From: Kiloniellaceae bacterium
GTDB taxonomy: Bacteria; Pseudomonadota; Alphaproteobacteria; Kiloniellales; Kiloniellaceae
DNA length: 64,000 nucleotides
Direction of reading: 5' to 3'
NCBI GenBank assembly: GCA_021776195.1
Contig: JAJFGK010000021.1
Location: forward strand, 11,035-75,034
Shown here: positions 34,442 to 46,627 of the stretch, piece by piece
Layout: every line of letters begins with the position of its first letter
Position numbering within the stretch: position 1 is the first letter of the stretch
Made by a program: the position numbers and the translations under genes
The notes under the pieces: model-generated
Seen by the model: the letters and a program-made list of their open reading frames with translations, nothing else
What the model was told of the DNA's origin: nothing
The model's database searches: none

Positions 34442-34522
34442 CGCCCTGATCGTCCTCTCCTGCGCCATGCCACAACTTAGTCTCGCCACGCTCGACCGAC
34501 GTCGGCTGCCAACGTCGGCCGC

Positions 34523-35122
34523 CTAGGATAGCTCTTCCAAGCGGTCAGCCGCGACCTCGCGGTAGCGCTTGCCGCTGTGGGGGCAGACAAGATCGTCGCC
34601 CAGCACTTCGCCCGCGGCGGACACCCAGCCGATTCGCTTGGCCGGAACGCCGGCCATCAACGCGTAGTCCGGCACGTCCCTGGTCACGACCGCGCCTGCC
34701 GCTATCATGCAATAGGCGCCCAGCGTGTTGCCGCAGACAATCGTCGCATTGGCGCCGATCGCGGCACCCTTGCGCACCAGCGTCGGCACGTAGGGCTTTT
34801 TATGCCCGGTCCCGGTCCGCGGGTTCCGGTCGTTGGTGAAGACGCAGGATGGCCCGCAAAAGACTTTCTCTTCCAAGGTCACGCCGTCGTAGAGGCTGAC
34901 GTTGTTCTGAATTCGGCAACCGTCGCCGAGGCTGACGTTGGGACCGACCATGACATTCTGTCCCAGGCTGCAGTCGCGCCCGATGGTCACGTTCGGCAGG
35001 ACGTGACAGAAGTGCCAAATCGCGGTGCCGGCGCCGATGCTGCAAGGCTCGTCGACATAGGCACTTTCATGAATGCGCACTTCGGGAAAGCGTTCTGAAA
35101 GCCCGGACCCGCCCTTCGTCAT
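34523..35122 (-). CDS. wbpD: left-handed beta-helix N-acetyltransferase, WbpD-like
   Basis: 199 residues of hexapeptide repeats ([40 protein letters not shown]). [14 protein letters not shown] and [17 protein letters not shown] follow, the latter with the active-site region, and [19 protein letters not shown] closes the fold. The family acetylates the 3-amino group of UDP-GlcNAc(3NH2)A. The C-terminal zinc-ribbon-like tail [12 protein letters not shown] is also seen in relatives. It starts in an ATGA overlap with the WbpB-like stop, so translation is coupled. Confidence 0.9.
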   Translation of the reverse strand: MTKGGSGLSERFPEVRIHESAYVDEPCSIGAGTAIWHFCHVLPNVTIGRDCSLGQNVMVGPNVSLGDGCRIQNNVSLYDGVTLEEKVFCGPSCVFTNDRNPRTGTGHKKPYVPTLVRKGAAIGANATIVCGNTLGAYCMIAAGAVVTRDVPDYALMAGVPAKRIGWVSAAGEVLGDDLVCPHSGKRYREVAADRLEELS

Positions 35123-36138
35123 CCGACAACGTCCTTCATGCTGTGATCCAGAGCGCCCTGGGCCGCCGCCAAGACCTGCAGGACGCGAAGCCCCTCTTCG
35201 CCGTCGGTCGGCGGCGCTTTCCGTGTCTCGATCGCGGTCAGAAACTGCCGGCATTCGATCTTCAGCGGCTCGTCCTGCGCGACCTCGATGGCCTCGCCTT
35301 CTGCCGGACGCGCAAGGACCTGGCCATTGGCGCGATCGATGACGTGTCGATAGATCACCAGCTTGTCCCGCCAGGCCTGCCGATCATCGAACACCGCCAT
35401 GGCCTGGGTCCCGACCACGACAAGCTTTTGCTCCTTGAAGGGATTGAGCCATGAAACCTGGATCCGGGCGCGCAAGGCACCGGGAAAACCCAGATGCACC
35501 GTGGTCACGTCGGCTATCGCCGGATTGACATAGGCCGAACCCTCCGCCGTGACCCGGTCCGGCACAACCCCGGCCAGGGCCAAGATCATGGAGATGTCAT
35601 GCGGCGCAAAGCTCCAGAGCACGTTCTCCTCGCTGCGAATCTTACCAAAGTTCAAGCGGTTGGAATAGAGATGCCGCAGGGCGCCCAGTTGGCCGCCGTC
35701 GACCATTTCCTTCAATGCGCGAAACACGGGATGATACTGCAGCAGATGCCCGACCATGAGAATTCTTTGCTCGTCCCGGGCAAGATCACACAGCGCCTGG
35801 CCGTCGGCGACCTTCACTGCCAGGGGCTTTTCCACGAAGAGGTCCTTGCCGGCGCGAAGCGCCTCGGTCGCCAGTGCGGCATGCAAGACTGCCGGCGCGG
35901 CGATGGCGACCCCTTTGACAGTGTCGTCTGCAAGCAGGGCCTCCCAGGTCCGCGCCGGGACACCGTGGTTGTCAGCCATGGCCCGTGCGACGGCCGGGTC
36001 TGGGTCGCTGACCGCTGCCAGCGCGCCCAGGTCGGCGAAATTGCGCACCAGGTTCTTGCCCCAATAGCCACAGCCGACAACAGCGACCGAAGGGCCCGTT
36101 GCGCCAGAAGACAAGGAACCGGGGTCAGAGGCAATCAT
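35119..36138 (-). CDS. wbpB: Gfo/Idh/MocA oxidoreductase, WbpB-like
   Basis: 339 residues from ATG 36138. [20 protein letters not shown] is the NAD loop, [17 protein letters not shown] carries EKP, and [24 protein letters not shown] is a block shared with WbpB/WlbA. That enzyme oxidises C3 of UDP-GlcNAcA so the aminotransferase can act. The aminotransferase (12365) lies 23 kb away at the other end of the locus on the plus strand. The gene heads the minus-strand set; no clear promoter was identified upstream. Confidence 0.87.
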   Translation of the reverse strand: MIASDPGSLSSGATGPSVAVVGCGYWGKNLVRNFADLGALAAVSDPDPAVARAMADNHGVPARTWEALLADDTVKGVAIAAPAVLHAALATEALRAGKDLFVEKPLAVKVADGQALCDLARDEQRILMVGHLLQYHPVFRALKEMVDGGQLGALRHLYSNRLNFGKIRSEENVLWSFAPHDISMILALAGVVPDRVTAEGSAYVNPAIADVTTVHLGFPGALRARIQVSWLNPFKEQKLVVVGTQAMAVFDDRQAWRDKLVIYRHVIDRANGQVLARPAEGEAIEVAQDEPLKIECRQFLTAIETRKAPPTDGEEGLRVLQVLAAAQGALDHSMKDVVG

Positions 36139-36258
36139 GGCGCCCAAGATTAATGACAGGAATGGTAATGGCCATTAGCGGGAAGCGGCGTTTTGACGCG
36201 CCAGGGGAAGCCTGAAAGAACGCGCGGACAAGACCACAGACACCGGACTGAAACAAGG

Positions 36259-37593
36259 TCATTTTCCGCCGCGGGCCTGGCCCGGCGCGGCCCCGGCATC
36301 CCCGGCGAGCCCACCAGCGGCCCCTGCGATCTTCGCTGTCGAGACCGAGAGACCATTGAAGGTGGCGACGAGGCAAAGCAAGGCAAGCCATTGCCCCTGC
36401 CATAGGCCAAAGGCGGTCATGGCCACCGCCAAGGCAGCCCCAAGACTGGCGACCGCCGCGGCGCGCGCAGGCGGCGCCAAAGCCCCGAGAGGCCGCAGCA
36501 GGGCCCAGAGGATCAGACCGGCAAGGCCGAGGCCCACGGCACCAAGATCGAGCAGCAGCTCCAGGGCGGCGTTGTGCGGGTGAAGCGGCACCACCGGTCG
36601 GTCGTTCGGTCTGGCCTCGACCTCGGCCTGACTAGTGGCCTGCGACCGGTAGGGCGCGGCGCCGAAGTTCGGCAGGTTCCGCGCGGCATCGAAACCCCAC
36701 CCGGACAGCGGTTTCTCGACGACGCGCTCGGCCACGAACTCCCAAAGATGGACCCGGTAGCGCGAGTTGTTCGCCAGCCACTTGGCGTCGGCGAGGCCCG
36801 CCGCGCCCAGACCCAGGGCCAGCGGCACCGCGCCCAGACCGGCGGCCAGCAAAAGCACCAGGGTCAGCGGCCGCCAAACCGCCGGTCGGGCCCACAACAG
36901 CAGAAAGACTAAAGCGCCGGCCAGCCAGGCCAAAACGGCGGCACTGCTTTCCATCACCAGCAGAAATGGCAGCAGGGCGGCAGGCAGCAGGAGCGCCGAT
37001 TTGGTGTGTCCGCGACCCAGCAGGACACCGACCAGAGGCCAGACCAGAATAGCGAAGGCGGTCATGCCGCGGTTGAAGCGGATCTTGTAGTGATAAAAGT
37101 CGGCGGCCTCGCCCTTGACCGCGGTGAGCAAGGGAAATCCGAGGGCCGTCTCCACCGCTGCCAGCGCGAAGGCCAGGAGGAACCCAACCAAGAGCCAAGT
37201 CGCGGCTTCCTGACGCGCACGCCGGTCGAGCGGCCGCAGCAGCGCAAAGAGATAGAGGCCGAGCCCGAGAAGCGCCAGAGCGCGCAGCAACCGGAGCGCA
37301 GCCTCGCCCGGGGTTTCGACCCAGATCAGGCTCGCCGCGGCCCACAGTGCGAAGAGGCCCAAGGACAGAGCGACGCCGCGCGGCGGCCAAGGCAGACGAC
37401 GCCAGGCCCAGAGCCACGCCAAAAGGCTGCAAGCCACGGCCAGCGCCAGCAGAACCACGACCCCCTTGGGCGCCAGGAGCGCGACGCCAGGCAGCAGCCC
37501 AAAGAGCAGACAGACCGTCGGGCGCAATAGTCCCATGGCCCTATTGTCTTGTGCCGACAGATCCTTTGCCAGGGGTTGGTCAGACGCCATCAT
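36259..37593 (-). CDS. O-antigen ligase/polymerase family membrane protein (WaaL/Wzy-like)
   Basis: 444 residues, mostly hydrophobic with about ten to twelve membrane segments (for example VVLLALAVACSLLAWLWAW). A periplasmic stretch holds NNSRYRVHLWEFVAERVVEKPLSGWGFDAARN, and RPVVPLHPHNAALELLLDLGAVGLGL carries the PHN motif of the Wzy_C/O-antigen-ligase family. With an ABC exporter in the locus, ligation of the exported polymer to lipid A-core is the likely role; a Wzy polymerase is the alternative. The C-terminal tail is Gly/Ala-rich. Confidence 0.8.
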   Translation of the reverse strand: MMASDQPLAKDLSAQDNRAMGLLRPTVCLLFGLLPGVALLAPKGVVVLLALAVACSLLAWLWAWRRLPWPPRGVALSLGLFALWAAASLIWVETPGEAALRLLRALALLGLGLYLFALLRPLDRRARQEAATWLLVGFLLAFALAAVETALGFPLLTAVKGEAADFYHYKIRFNRGMTAFAILVWPLVGVLLGRGHTKSALLLPAALLPFLLVMESSAAVLAWLAGALVFLLLWARPAVWRPLTLVLLLAAGLGAVPLALGLGAAGLADAKWLANNSRYRVHLWEFVAERVVEKPLSGWGFDAARNLPNFGAAPYRSQATSQAEVEARPNDRPVVPLHPHNAALELLLDLGAVGLGLAGLILWALLRPLGALAPPARAAAVASLGAALAVAMTAFGLWQGQWLALLCLVATFNGLSVSTAKIAGAAGGLAGDAGAAPGQARGGK

Positions 37594-37624
37594 CGATACG
37601 CACCGACGGCCCTCCGCAGCGCCA

Positions 37625-37659
37625 CCGGGCCTTGGGAGACCGGGCCTTGGGAGACCGGG
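37625..37659. repeat. 15-bp tandem repeat, two copies plus partial
   Basis: CCGGGCCTTGGGAGA occurs at 37625-37639 and 37640-37654, followed by a third partial CCGGG. It fills the gap between the ligase-like gene start and the cbtA stop. Confidence 0.7.
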
Positions 37660-37662
37660 AAA

Positions 37663-38346
37663 TCAGGCCGCCCAGCGCCGATAGAGCGCGCCAGACAGGC
37701 TGCCCAGACAGGCCCAGAACAAGGCGGCCATGACCAGGGAAGCCGCGACGAAATGGGCCGCGAGCTCCGGCGGTACCGACCCCGCCCCCTCGCCATGGGG
37801 CGCCGGCAGCGCGACCGGCGCGATCAGCAGGAGCCCGCCCAGAACCCGCCACAGGAGCCCGCGGCCAAAGGCGATCAAGGCAAGCGCAACCGCCGTGGCC
37901 AAGGCGACGCCGATCCAAAGGGCCTGGCGCAGGCCGAGGTCCGCCGCCGCCGCGCCGGGCAGCTCCGGCGGCAGAACTAACGCCGGCGCCAGAGCAAAGG
38001 CGGCAAAGCCGCCGAGCCCCCAGAGCAGACCCTTGCGCCAATCGAGCTCGCGCCCGGAAAAAGCATAGCCGGCAACCAGCAGCAGGCCATAGCCGAAACC
38101 GGTCAGCACATTGGTCATCCAAGTGAAGGCCTTGCGTTCCAGGCCGTCGTCCGGCGCCCAGGCCGCCGCATCATGATCGTGATCATGGCCGTCGCCCGCG
38201 CTGGCCGTGTCGCCATGACCGTGGCCGACCTCGAAGGCCTCCGCCTGATAGATCAGCGGCGTGACCTTGGATTCCTGGACCAGGGAGGCGAAAAGGCCGG
38301 CCGCGATGCCCGCGACCACGGCCACGGCGAGCAATCGCGTGATCAT
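37663..38346 (-). CDS. cbtA: cobalt transporter subunit CbtA
   Basis: 227 residues from ATG 38346 with five hydrophobic segments, as known for CbtA. The start MITRLLAVAVVAGIAAGLFA is the first span. A His/Asp-rich loop (GHGHGDTASAGDGHDHDHD) after it should bind Co2+. It forms a small cobalt uptake system with CbtB, encoded 10 bp upstream. Location next to cobW and cobN ties it to cobalamin synthesis. Confidence 0.92.
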   Translation of the reverse strand: MITRLLAVAVVAGIAAGLFASLVQESKVTPLIYQAEAFEVGHGHGDTASAGDGHDHDHDAAAWAPDDGLERKAFTWMTNVLTGFGYGLLLVAGYAFSGRELDWRKGLLWGLGGFAAFALAPALVLPPELPGAAAADLGLRQALWIGVALATAVALALIAFGRGLLWRVLGGLLLIAPVALPAPHGEGAGSVPPELAAHFVAASLVMAALFWACLGSLSGALYRRWAA

Positions 38347-38356
38347 GGCAAAACCG

Positions 38357-38539
38357 TCAGTGGCAGGGGAAGGAGAAGCCGTGGCGTCCGTCATGGGCCG
38401 CGTTGTGCAGAGTTGCGCTCTGCGCAAAACCGACGCCCCAGATAACGAAGACACCCAGCAGCGCGGCACAGAGACCGGCGGTCACGCGGCTTTGAACGCT
38501 CGCCAAGGAGGAAGTCTTTACCGAGGCCTTTGTCTGCAT
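38357..38539 (-). CDS. cbtB: cobalt transporter subunit CbtB
   Basis: 60 residues: a short N-terminus, one membrane span (AGLCAALLGVFVIWGVGFAQ) and a C-terminal metal-binding tail, HNAAHDGRHGFSFPCH, the CbtB signature. ATG 38539 gives the usual length; an upstream in-frame start (38578) adds non-homologous residues. It is the first gene of cbtB-cbtA. Confidence 0.9.
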   Translation of the reverse strand: MQTKASVKTSSLASVQSRVTAGLCAALLGVFVIWGVGFAQSATLHNAAHDGRHGFSFPCH

Positions 38540-38808
38540 GCCGCTGATCCTTGCAAATATACCCAGGGACCGACCCAAGCCGCGATCCCCAGTCCCATTG
38601 TGATGGGCGTATTAAACCGGATTCGAGGTGGGATGCAAGGCATTCAGGACGTCGCAAAGAATCCCATTTGCGTCACTTTCGGAGCAGAGCGGCGAGGCTG
38701 TTTCATGCGCAGACTTTTCATGCGACACACAGGCTTGGCTCCTCTATGGTCCGGCCCCCGTCGGCAGTTTCGATCAGGCGTCCGACAGACCGAGGAGTGC
38801 GAGGAATC
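38540..38808. promoter_or_regulatory. divergent control region cbtB / cobW
   Basis: 269 bp. On the minus strand TTGCAT (38638-38633), a 17-bp spacer and TTAATA (38615-38610) make a plausible cbtB promoter. CCCATTGTGATGGG forms a small hairpin in the same stretch. TTTCATGCG is directly repeated at 38701 and 38716, upstream of cobW. No B12-box or other recognisable part of a cobalamin riboswitch was found on either strand. Confidence 0.45.
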
Positions 38809-39843
38809 ATGCAGCAACCACAGAAGATACCGGCGACCGTTATCACGGGTTTCCTCGGTGCCGGAAAGACCAGTGCCATTCGTCACCTCCTGAGCCACGC
38901 GAACGGCAAACGCCTGGCCCTCATCATCAACGAGTTCGGCGACCTTGGGGTCGATGGCGAGATCGTCAAGAGCTGCGGTATCGAAGGCTGCGACGAGGAA
39001 GACGTGCTGGAGTTGGCCAATGGCTGCATCTGCTGCACCGTGGCCGACGACTTTCTGCCGACCATTCAGGGTCTTCTGGAGCGCGAAACCCCGCCCGACC
39101 ATATCGTGATCGAGACTTCGGGTCTGGCGCTGCCCAAGCCGCTGGTCAAGGCCTTCGGCTGGCCCGAGGTGCGGACCCGGGTGACGGTCGACGGCGTGAT
39201 CGCCATGGTCGACGGTCCGGCGGTCGCCGACGGTCTCTTCGCCAGCGATCCGGCCGCGGTCGAGGCCCAACGCCAGGCCGATGAGATGCTCGATCACGAC
39301 AGCCCGCTGGAAGAGCTCTTCGAGGAGCAGCTCGGCTGCGCCGACCTGGTGGTTCTGAACAAGACCGACCTGCTGGCGGACAAGGACCTGACTCGGGTCC
39401 TGGGCGAGCTAAAGGACCACCTGCGGCCCGGCGTACGGGTCGTGCAGGCGCGCGACGGCGCGGTCGACCCCGGCATCCTGCTCGGTCTGCTGGCGGCGGC
39501 GGAAGACGACCTGGACAGCCGGCCCTCGCACATCGACGCTGCCGGCGAGCACGACCACGACGACTTCACCTCCTTCACCCTGCCGCTCGCCGAACTGGCC
39601 GAACCCGCCGCATTGAACCGGGTCCTGCTGCCGCTGATCGAGAACCACTGTATCCTGCGGGTCAAGGGATTCGCGGCCGTGGCCGGCAAGGACATGCGCC
39701 TGGTGGTGCAGGGTGTCGGCCGGCGGCTGCAGAGCTATTACGACCGGGCCTGGAGCACGGGAGAAGCGCGCCAGGGACAGTTGGTGGTGATCGGCGAGAC
39801 CGGCCTGGACGAAGCCGCGATCCGTCTCGCCCTGGCCGGCTAA
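38809..39843 (+). CDS. cobW: CobW family G3E GTPase
   Basis: 344 residues starting at ATG 38809 right after GAGGAATC. VITGFLGAGKTSAIRHLL is Walker A (residues ~14-21), ELANGCICCTVADD contains the CxCC metal motif, and LVVLNKTDLL is G4. A GEHDHDDF segment precedes the C-terminal CobW domain. G3E GTPases of this group deliver Co2+ to the cobaltochelatase. The gene lies 31 bp before cobN. Confidence 0.93.
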   Translation: MQQPQKIPATVITGFLGAGKTSAIRHLLSHANGKRLALIINEFGDLGVDGEIVKSCGIEGCDEEDVLELANGCICCTVADDFLPTIQGLLERETPPDHIVIETSGLALPKPLVKAFGWPEVRTRVTVDGVIAMVDGPAVADGLFASDPAAVEAQRQADEMLDHDSPLEELFEEQLGCADLVVLNKTDLLADKDLTRVLGELKDHLRPGVRVVQARDGAVDPGILLGLLAAAEDDLDSRPSHIDAAGEHDHDDFTSFTLPLAELAEPAALNRVLLPLIENHCILRVKGFAAVAGKDMRLVVQGVGRRLQSYYDRAWSTGEARQGQLVVIGETGLDEAAIRLALAG

Positions 39844-39874
39844 CGCGCTCCGGCGGCGCGACGAGTAGGTCGCT

Positions 39875-43624
<3,750 letters not shown>

Positions 43625-43625
43625 A

Positions 43626-44468
43626 TTAGGGCTCGAAACCCTCAAAGGCAGCATCGAAATCCGCCACCCAGCGCGACAAGGGCGGGCGATTCTCGGTGAT
43701 ATCGCCGGCGGACCAGAGGATCCGCTTGCGGTCCATCGCGTGGGTCACCTCGTTGTCGGGACAGAGAATATAGAAATCGCCGCGCTCCAGGGCCGCGAAC
43801 ATAAAGTCGGCGACCCGCTCCGGCGGCCAGGCGCCGCGCTGCTGTTGCTGGGTGCCAATGCTGGTCCAGCCGGGGATCAGCAGGTGGGCGCTGACCTGGC
43901 AGCGCTCGGTGTTGCGCAGCGTGTGCTGCAAGGCCTCGCTGTAGGTCTTGAGCGCGGCCTTGGTGATGTTGTAGGCAACATTGCCCGGCGGGTTGGTGAT
44001 GCCCTGCTTGGAGCCGCTGTTCACCACCATGGCCGGCAGTCGCTCGTCGAGCATCGCCGGCAGGAAGGCGCGCACGCCATTGACGACCCCCCAGAAGTTG
44101 ACCGCCATGGCCTGCTGCCAGTCCACGGGGTCGGCCCAGAGGTCGCCGCCGACGCGGGTGACCGCGTTGTTCATCAGCAAGGAGACGGGCCCGAGGCGAT
44201 CGGTGACGGCCACCTGCAGAGCCTCCAGCTCGCCTGGCTGGGCGACATCGGTGGCGGCGGCCATGACGTCGTCGCTGCCCCCTGGCGCGACCTCCGCGAC
44301 GGCGGCGCGGGCGGCCTCCAGGGTCTCGCCGGCCAAGTCGGCCAGGCAGACCATCATGCCGCGCGCGGCGGCGCGCTTGCAGACCGCGAGGCCGATGCCG
44401 CTGGCCGCCCCGGTGACCACCGCCACGCGGCCCCGCTCGAAGATCTTCGGTGTTCTGGCCTTGGCCAT
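43626..44468 (-). CDS. short-chain dehydrogenase/reductase
   Basis: 280 residues of a classical SDR: TGAASGIGLAVCKRA is the cofactor loop, NNAVTRVG the NNAG-like block, VNSGSKQGITNPPGNVAYNITK holds the catalytic Ser and Tyr-Lys. Loop residues LADLA after the second strand favour NAD(H). The substrate is unknown. It converges on cobN with a 1-bp gap and diverges from cobO; nothing links it functionally to cobalamin. Confidence 0.85.
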   Translation of the reverse strand: MAKARTPKIFERGRVAVVTGAASGIGLAVCKRAAARGMMVCLADLAGETLEAARAAVAEVAPGGSDDVMAAATDVAQPGELEALQVAVTDRLGPVSLLMNNAVTRVGGDLWADPVDWQQAMAVNFWGVVNGVRAFLPAMLDERLPAMVVNSGSKQGITNPPGNVAYNITKAALKTYSEALQHTLRNTERCQVSAHLLIPGWTSIGTQQQQRGAWPPERVADFMFAALERGDFYILCPDNEVTHAMDRKRILWSAGDITENRPPLSRWVADFDAAFEGFEP

Positions 44469-44611
44469 GGCTCGTCCTTTCCGCTCCGCTGCGTCGCCAT
44501 TCTAGGTCAGGTCCGCCTCGGTCGTGCAAGTCGGGGTCGGTGATAGGCTGGTTCCCTCACCGCCAGCCATGTTACGACAGGCGCCACAGGGAAGCGACGG
44601 AGACAGGCGCC

Positions 44612-45268
44612 ATGAGCGATGAGACGGCGAGCAGTGAAGCGGCGAACGGCGAGGACCCTTTTGCCCGGGCCAATGAAAAGTCGCGCAACCGCAAGGCGGC
44701 GCGCGACAAGATGCTGGCCGACAAGACGGTGGAAAAAGGCCTCCTGATCGTCCACACGGGCAAGGGCAAGGGCAAATCGACCGCCGCCTTCGGACTCGCG
44801 GCGCGGGCCGTGGGCAACGGCATGAAGGTCGGCGTGGTGCAGTACGTCAAGGGCAAGTGGGAGACCGGCGAGCGCCAGGTGCTGGAACATTTCCCCGATC
44901 AGGTCGAGATCCGCACCATGGGCGAGGGCTTCACCTGGGAGACCCAGGACAAGGCCCGCGACATCGCCGCCGCCCAGGCCGCCTGGGAGGTCTCCAAGGC
45001 CATGATCGAGGCCAGCCGTGGCGACGATCCGAAATTCGACATGGTGATCCTCGACGAACTCAACATTGTGCTGCGCTACGACTACCTGGCGCTGGACGAG
45101 GTTGTCGCCACGCTTGGGGCCCGTCCGGCCAGGCTCCACATCGTGGTCACCGGGCGCAACGCCAAGCCGGAGTTGATCGAGGCCGCCGACCTGGTCACCG
45201 AGATGACCCAGATCAAGCACCCCTTCCGCGAACAGAACGTCAAGGCCCAAAAGGGCGTGGAGTTCTAA
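44612..45268 (+). CDS. cobO: cob(I)yrinic acid a,c-diamide adenosyltransferase CobO
   Basis: 218 residues of the CobA/CobO/BtuR family. Walker A-like LIVHTGKGKGKSTAAFG, VQYVKGKWETGERQVLE, MGEGFTWETQD and FDMVILDELNIVLRYDYL are conserved. It transfers the 5'-deoxyadenosyl group from ATP to the Co(I) corrinoid. The N-terminal 35 residues are hydrophilic and variable as in alphaproteobacterial homologues. Confidence 0.94.
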   Translation: MSDETASSEAANGEDPFARANEKSRNRKAARDKMLADKTVEKGLLIVHTGKGKGKSTAAFGLAARAVGNGMKVGVVQYVKGKWETGERQVLEHFPDQVEIRTMGEGFTWETQDKARDIAAAQAAWEVSKAMIEASRGDDPKFDMVILDELNIVLRYDYLALDEVVATLGARPARLHIVVTGRNAKPELIEAADLVTEMTQIKHPFREQNVKAQKGVEF

Positions 45269-45429
45269 TCCAGGCAAAGCGGTGACCCCCGAGAGCCCGA
45301 GGCGCCTCCGCCGACTCCGCTTCGATCGACCTTGAAGGGGCCGGCGACTCACCCGGCTAAACAAAATCTTAGGGTTTGTTATCGACAGTTCCGCAATCTC
45401 CAATTCTGGAAATTCGGGAAAGATCGATC

Positions 45430-45963
45430 ATGGCGTTTCTCTACAGCAGCACCGAGTACGGAGAGGAGAAAGGCGGCGCCGTGCGGCTGCTCGGCGCCCT
45501 TTGCATGCTCGTCGGCCTGTTCTTGATGATCTTGAGCGTGGAAGAAACTTTCGCACGTCTAGACTGGTTCGGAGGCCCCAACGCAACGGCGCCCGGTGTG
45601 GTGAAAAAACTCGATCTCTCCCGTACGACCGCGGTGGTCTTTCACACGCCAACGAATCTGAAGGTCGAGTTTCGCCCCGGTACCCTGGTCGACCCGCCGC
45701 GCTATGGACACCCCTACCTCAACGGCGAGCGGGTAACCGTGGCCTATGACAATCCTTCCGGCTCCGGTGGCATGATCCTCGACAATCGGGAATGGGTCCG
45801 CGTGTCCCTAATCGCCATTTTCGGCTTTCTGGTTTCGGCTTGCGGCCTGCTGCTGCGCTCGCTCGGACCCAAGGTCTGCCTGTGCGGCGTGGTCTTCTCC
45901 GTCCTGATCTGGCCTCACACCAACGCCCTGATGCAAATGCTCTTCGATACAAGGGGCTTCTGA
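45430..45963 (+). CDS. small membrane protein, DUF3592-like
   Basis: 177 residues. A span near residues 19-36 (LGALCMLVGLFLMILSV) is followed by an extracytoplasmic beta-rich stretch with RTTAVVFHTPTNLKVEFRPG and GERVTVAYDNPSGSGGMILDN. Two more hydrophobic segments follow (VSLIAIFGFLVSACGLLL and CGVVFSVLIWPHTNALM). The loop-plus-spans layout resembles DUF3592 proteins. No function can be given. ATG 45430 is preferred to an in-frame start at 45376. It stands alone between cobO and the converging GST gene. Confidence 0.6.
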   Translation: MAFLYSSTEYGEEKGGAVRLLGALCMLVGLFLMILSVEETFARLDWFGGPNATAPGVVKKLDLSRTTAVVFHTPTNLKVEFRPGTLVDPPRYGHPYLNGERVTVAYDNPSGSGGMILDNREWVRVSLIAIFGFLVSACGLLLRSLGPKVCLCGVVFSVLIWPHTNALMQMLFDTRGF

Positions 45964-45988
45964 CCGAAGGGCTGCATTGTGGCCTGCA

Positions 45989-46627
45989 TCATTGCTGCAC
46001 CGGCAGATCACCTCCAGGACCTTCAAACGGTCGATCAGGTGATCGGCTCCGGCACCGTGGCGGCGACCGAAGGCCGGGCCGACCTGGACGCCAATCAATG
46101 TCCGGGTTGCGCCGTTCGAGTTGCAGCGCGCAGATCAGAACGATCTGCGCCAGATTGAGCCGCCCGCTCATCCAGGACAGCGCGACCTGTTGTTCCCAAA
46201 GGTCAGCCAGGCGCTGACAGCGCGCGCGTTCATGGTCGATGACCCCAGGGGACCGCTCCCCGCCGGGACGGTAGAGTTCGCGGGTCCAGACCGCCAGCCC
46301 GGCGAGCAGGCTCTGGGCCGAAGCCTCCAGGCGCCGCGCGTCCCAGCCGCCTCCGTCGCCATCAAGACCGATCGCGGGCCAATCGAGCAGGGGCTTTCCG
46401 TCGAGCTGATCCAGGTAACGGCAGATCAGGGAAGCCTCTTCGAGGCCCTGACCTTCATCGGTCAGTAGAAAGGGCACGCGTCCGGAAGGGTTGATCCGGT
46501 AGTAGGGGCTCTCCGGTACGCGAGTCTGCGCCTCGAGGATCTCCAGTCTGTCGCCCAGGGGCTTCTCCAGCAGCAGGATGCGGGGCATTCGGGCGTAGGG
46601 AGAATTCGCGGTGACGAAGAGTTTCAT
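45989..46627 (-). CDS. glutathione S-transferase-like protein with apparent C-terminal frameshift
   Basis: 212 residues as read. The N-terminal thioredoxin-like half is good GST: MKLFVTANSPYARMPRILLLEK, YRINPSGRVPFLL and EEASLICRYLDQL, followed by the all-alpha half to QLERRNPDIDWRPGRPGL. After that the frame becomes Arg/Pro/Ser-rich nonsense. Another frame over the same bases encodes RPSVAATVPEPIT and a stop (46035), the expected GST ending. A short frame-changing deletion seems to have removed part of the last helix. It overlaps the upstream gene by ATGA. Confidence 0.75.
   Translation of the reverse strand: MKLFVTANSPYARMPRILLLEKPLGDRLEILEAQTRVPESPYYRINPSGRVPFLLTDEGQGLEEASLICRYLDQLDGKPLLDWPAIGLDGDGGGWDARRLEASAQSLLAGLAVWTRELYRPGGERSPGVIDHERARCQRLADLWEQQVALSWMSGRLNLAQIVLICALQLERRNPDIDWRPGRPGLRSPPRCRSRSPDRPFEGPGGDLPVQQ

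Noticed and set aside
34559..34567. Another GCGGTAGCG, as in ops
   Set aside because: Lies within the wbpD-like coding sequence on the non-coding strand and lacks the following TG.
45808..46098. A 96-codon minus-strand frame overlapping the GST end and the DUF3592-like gene
   Set aside because: Partly antisense to a better supported gene; its first residues are only another frame of the damaged GST tail.
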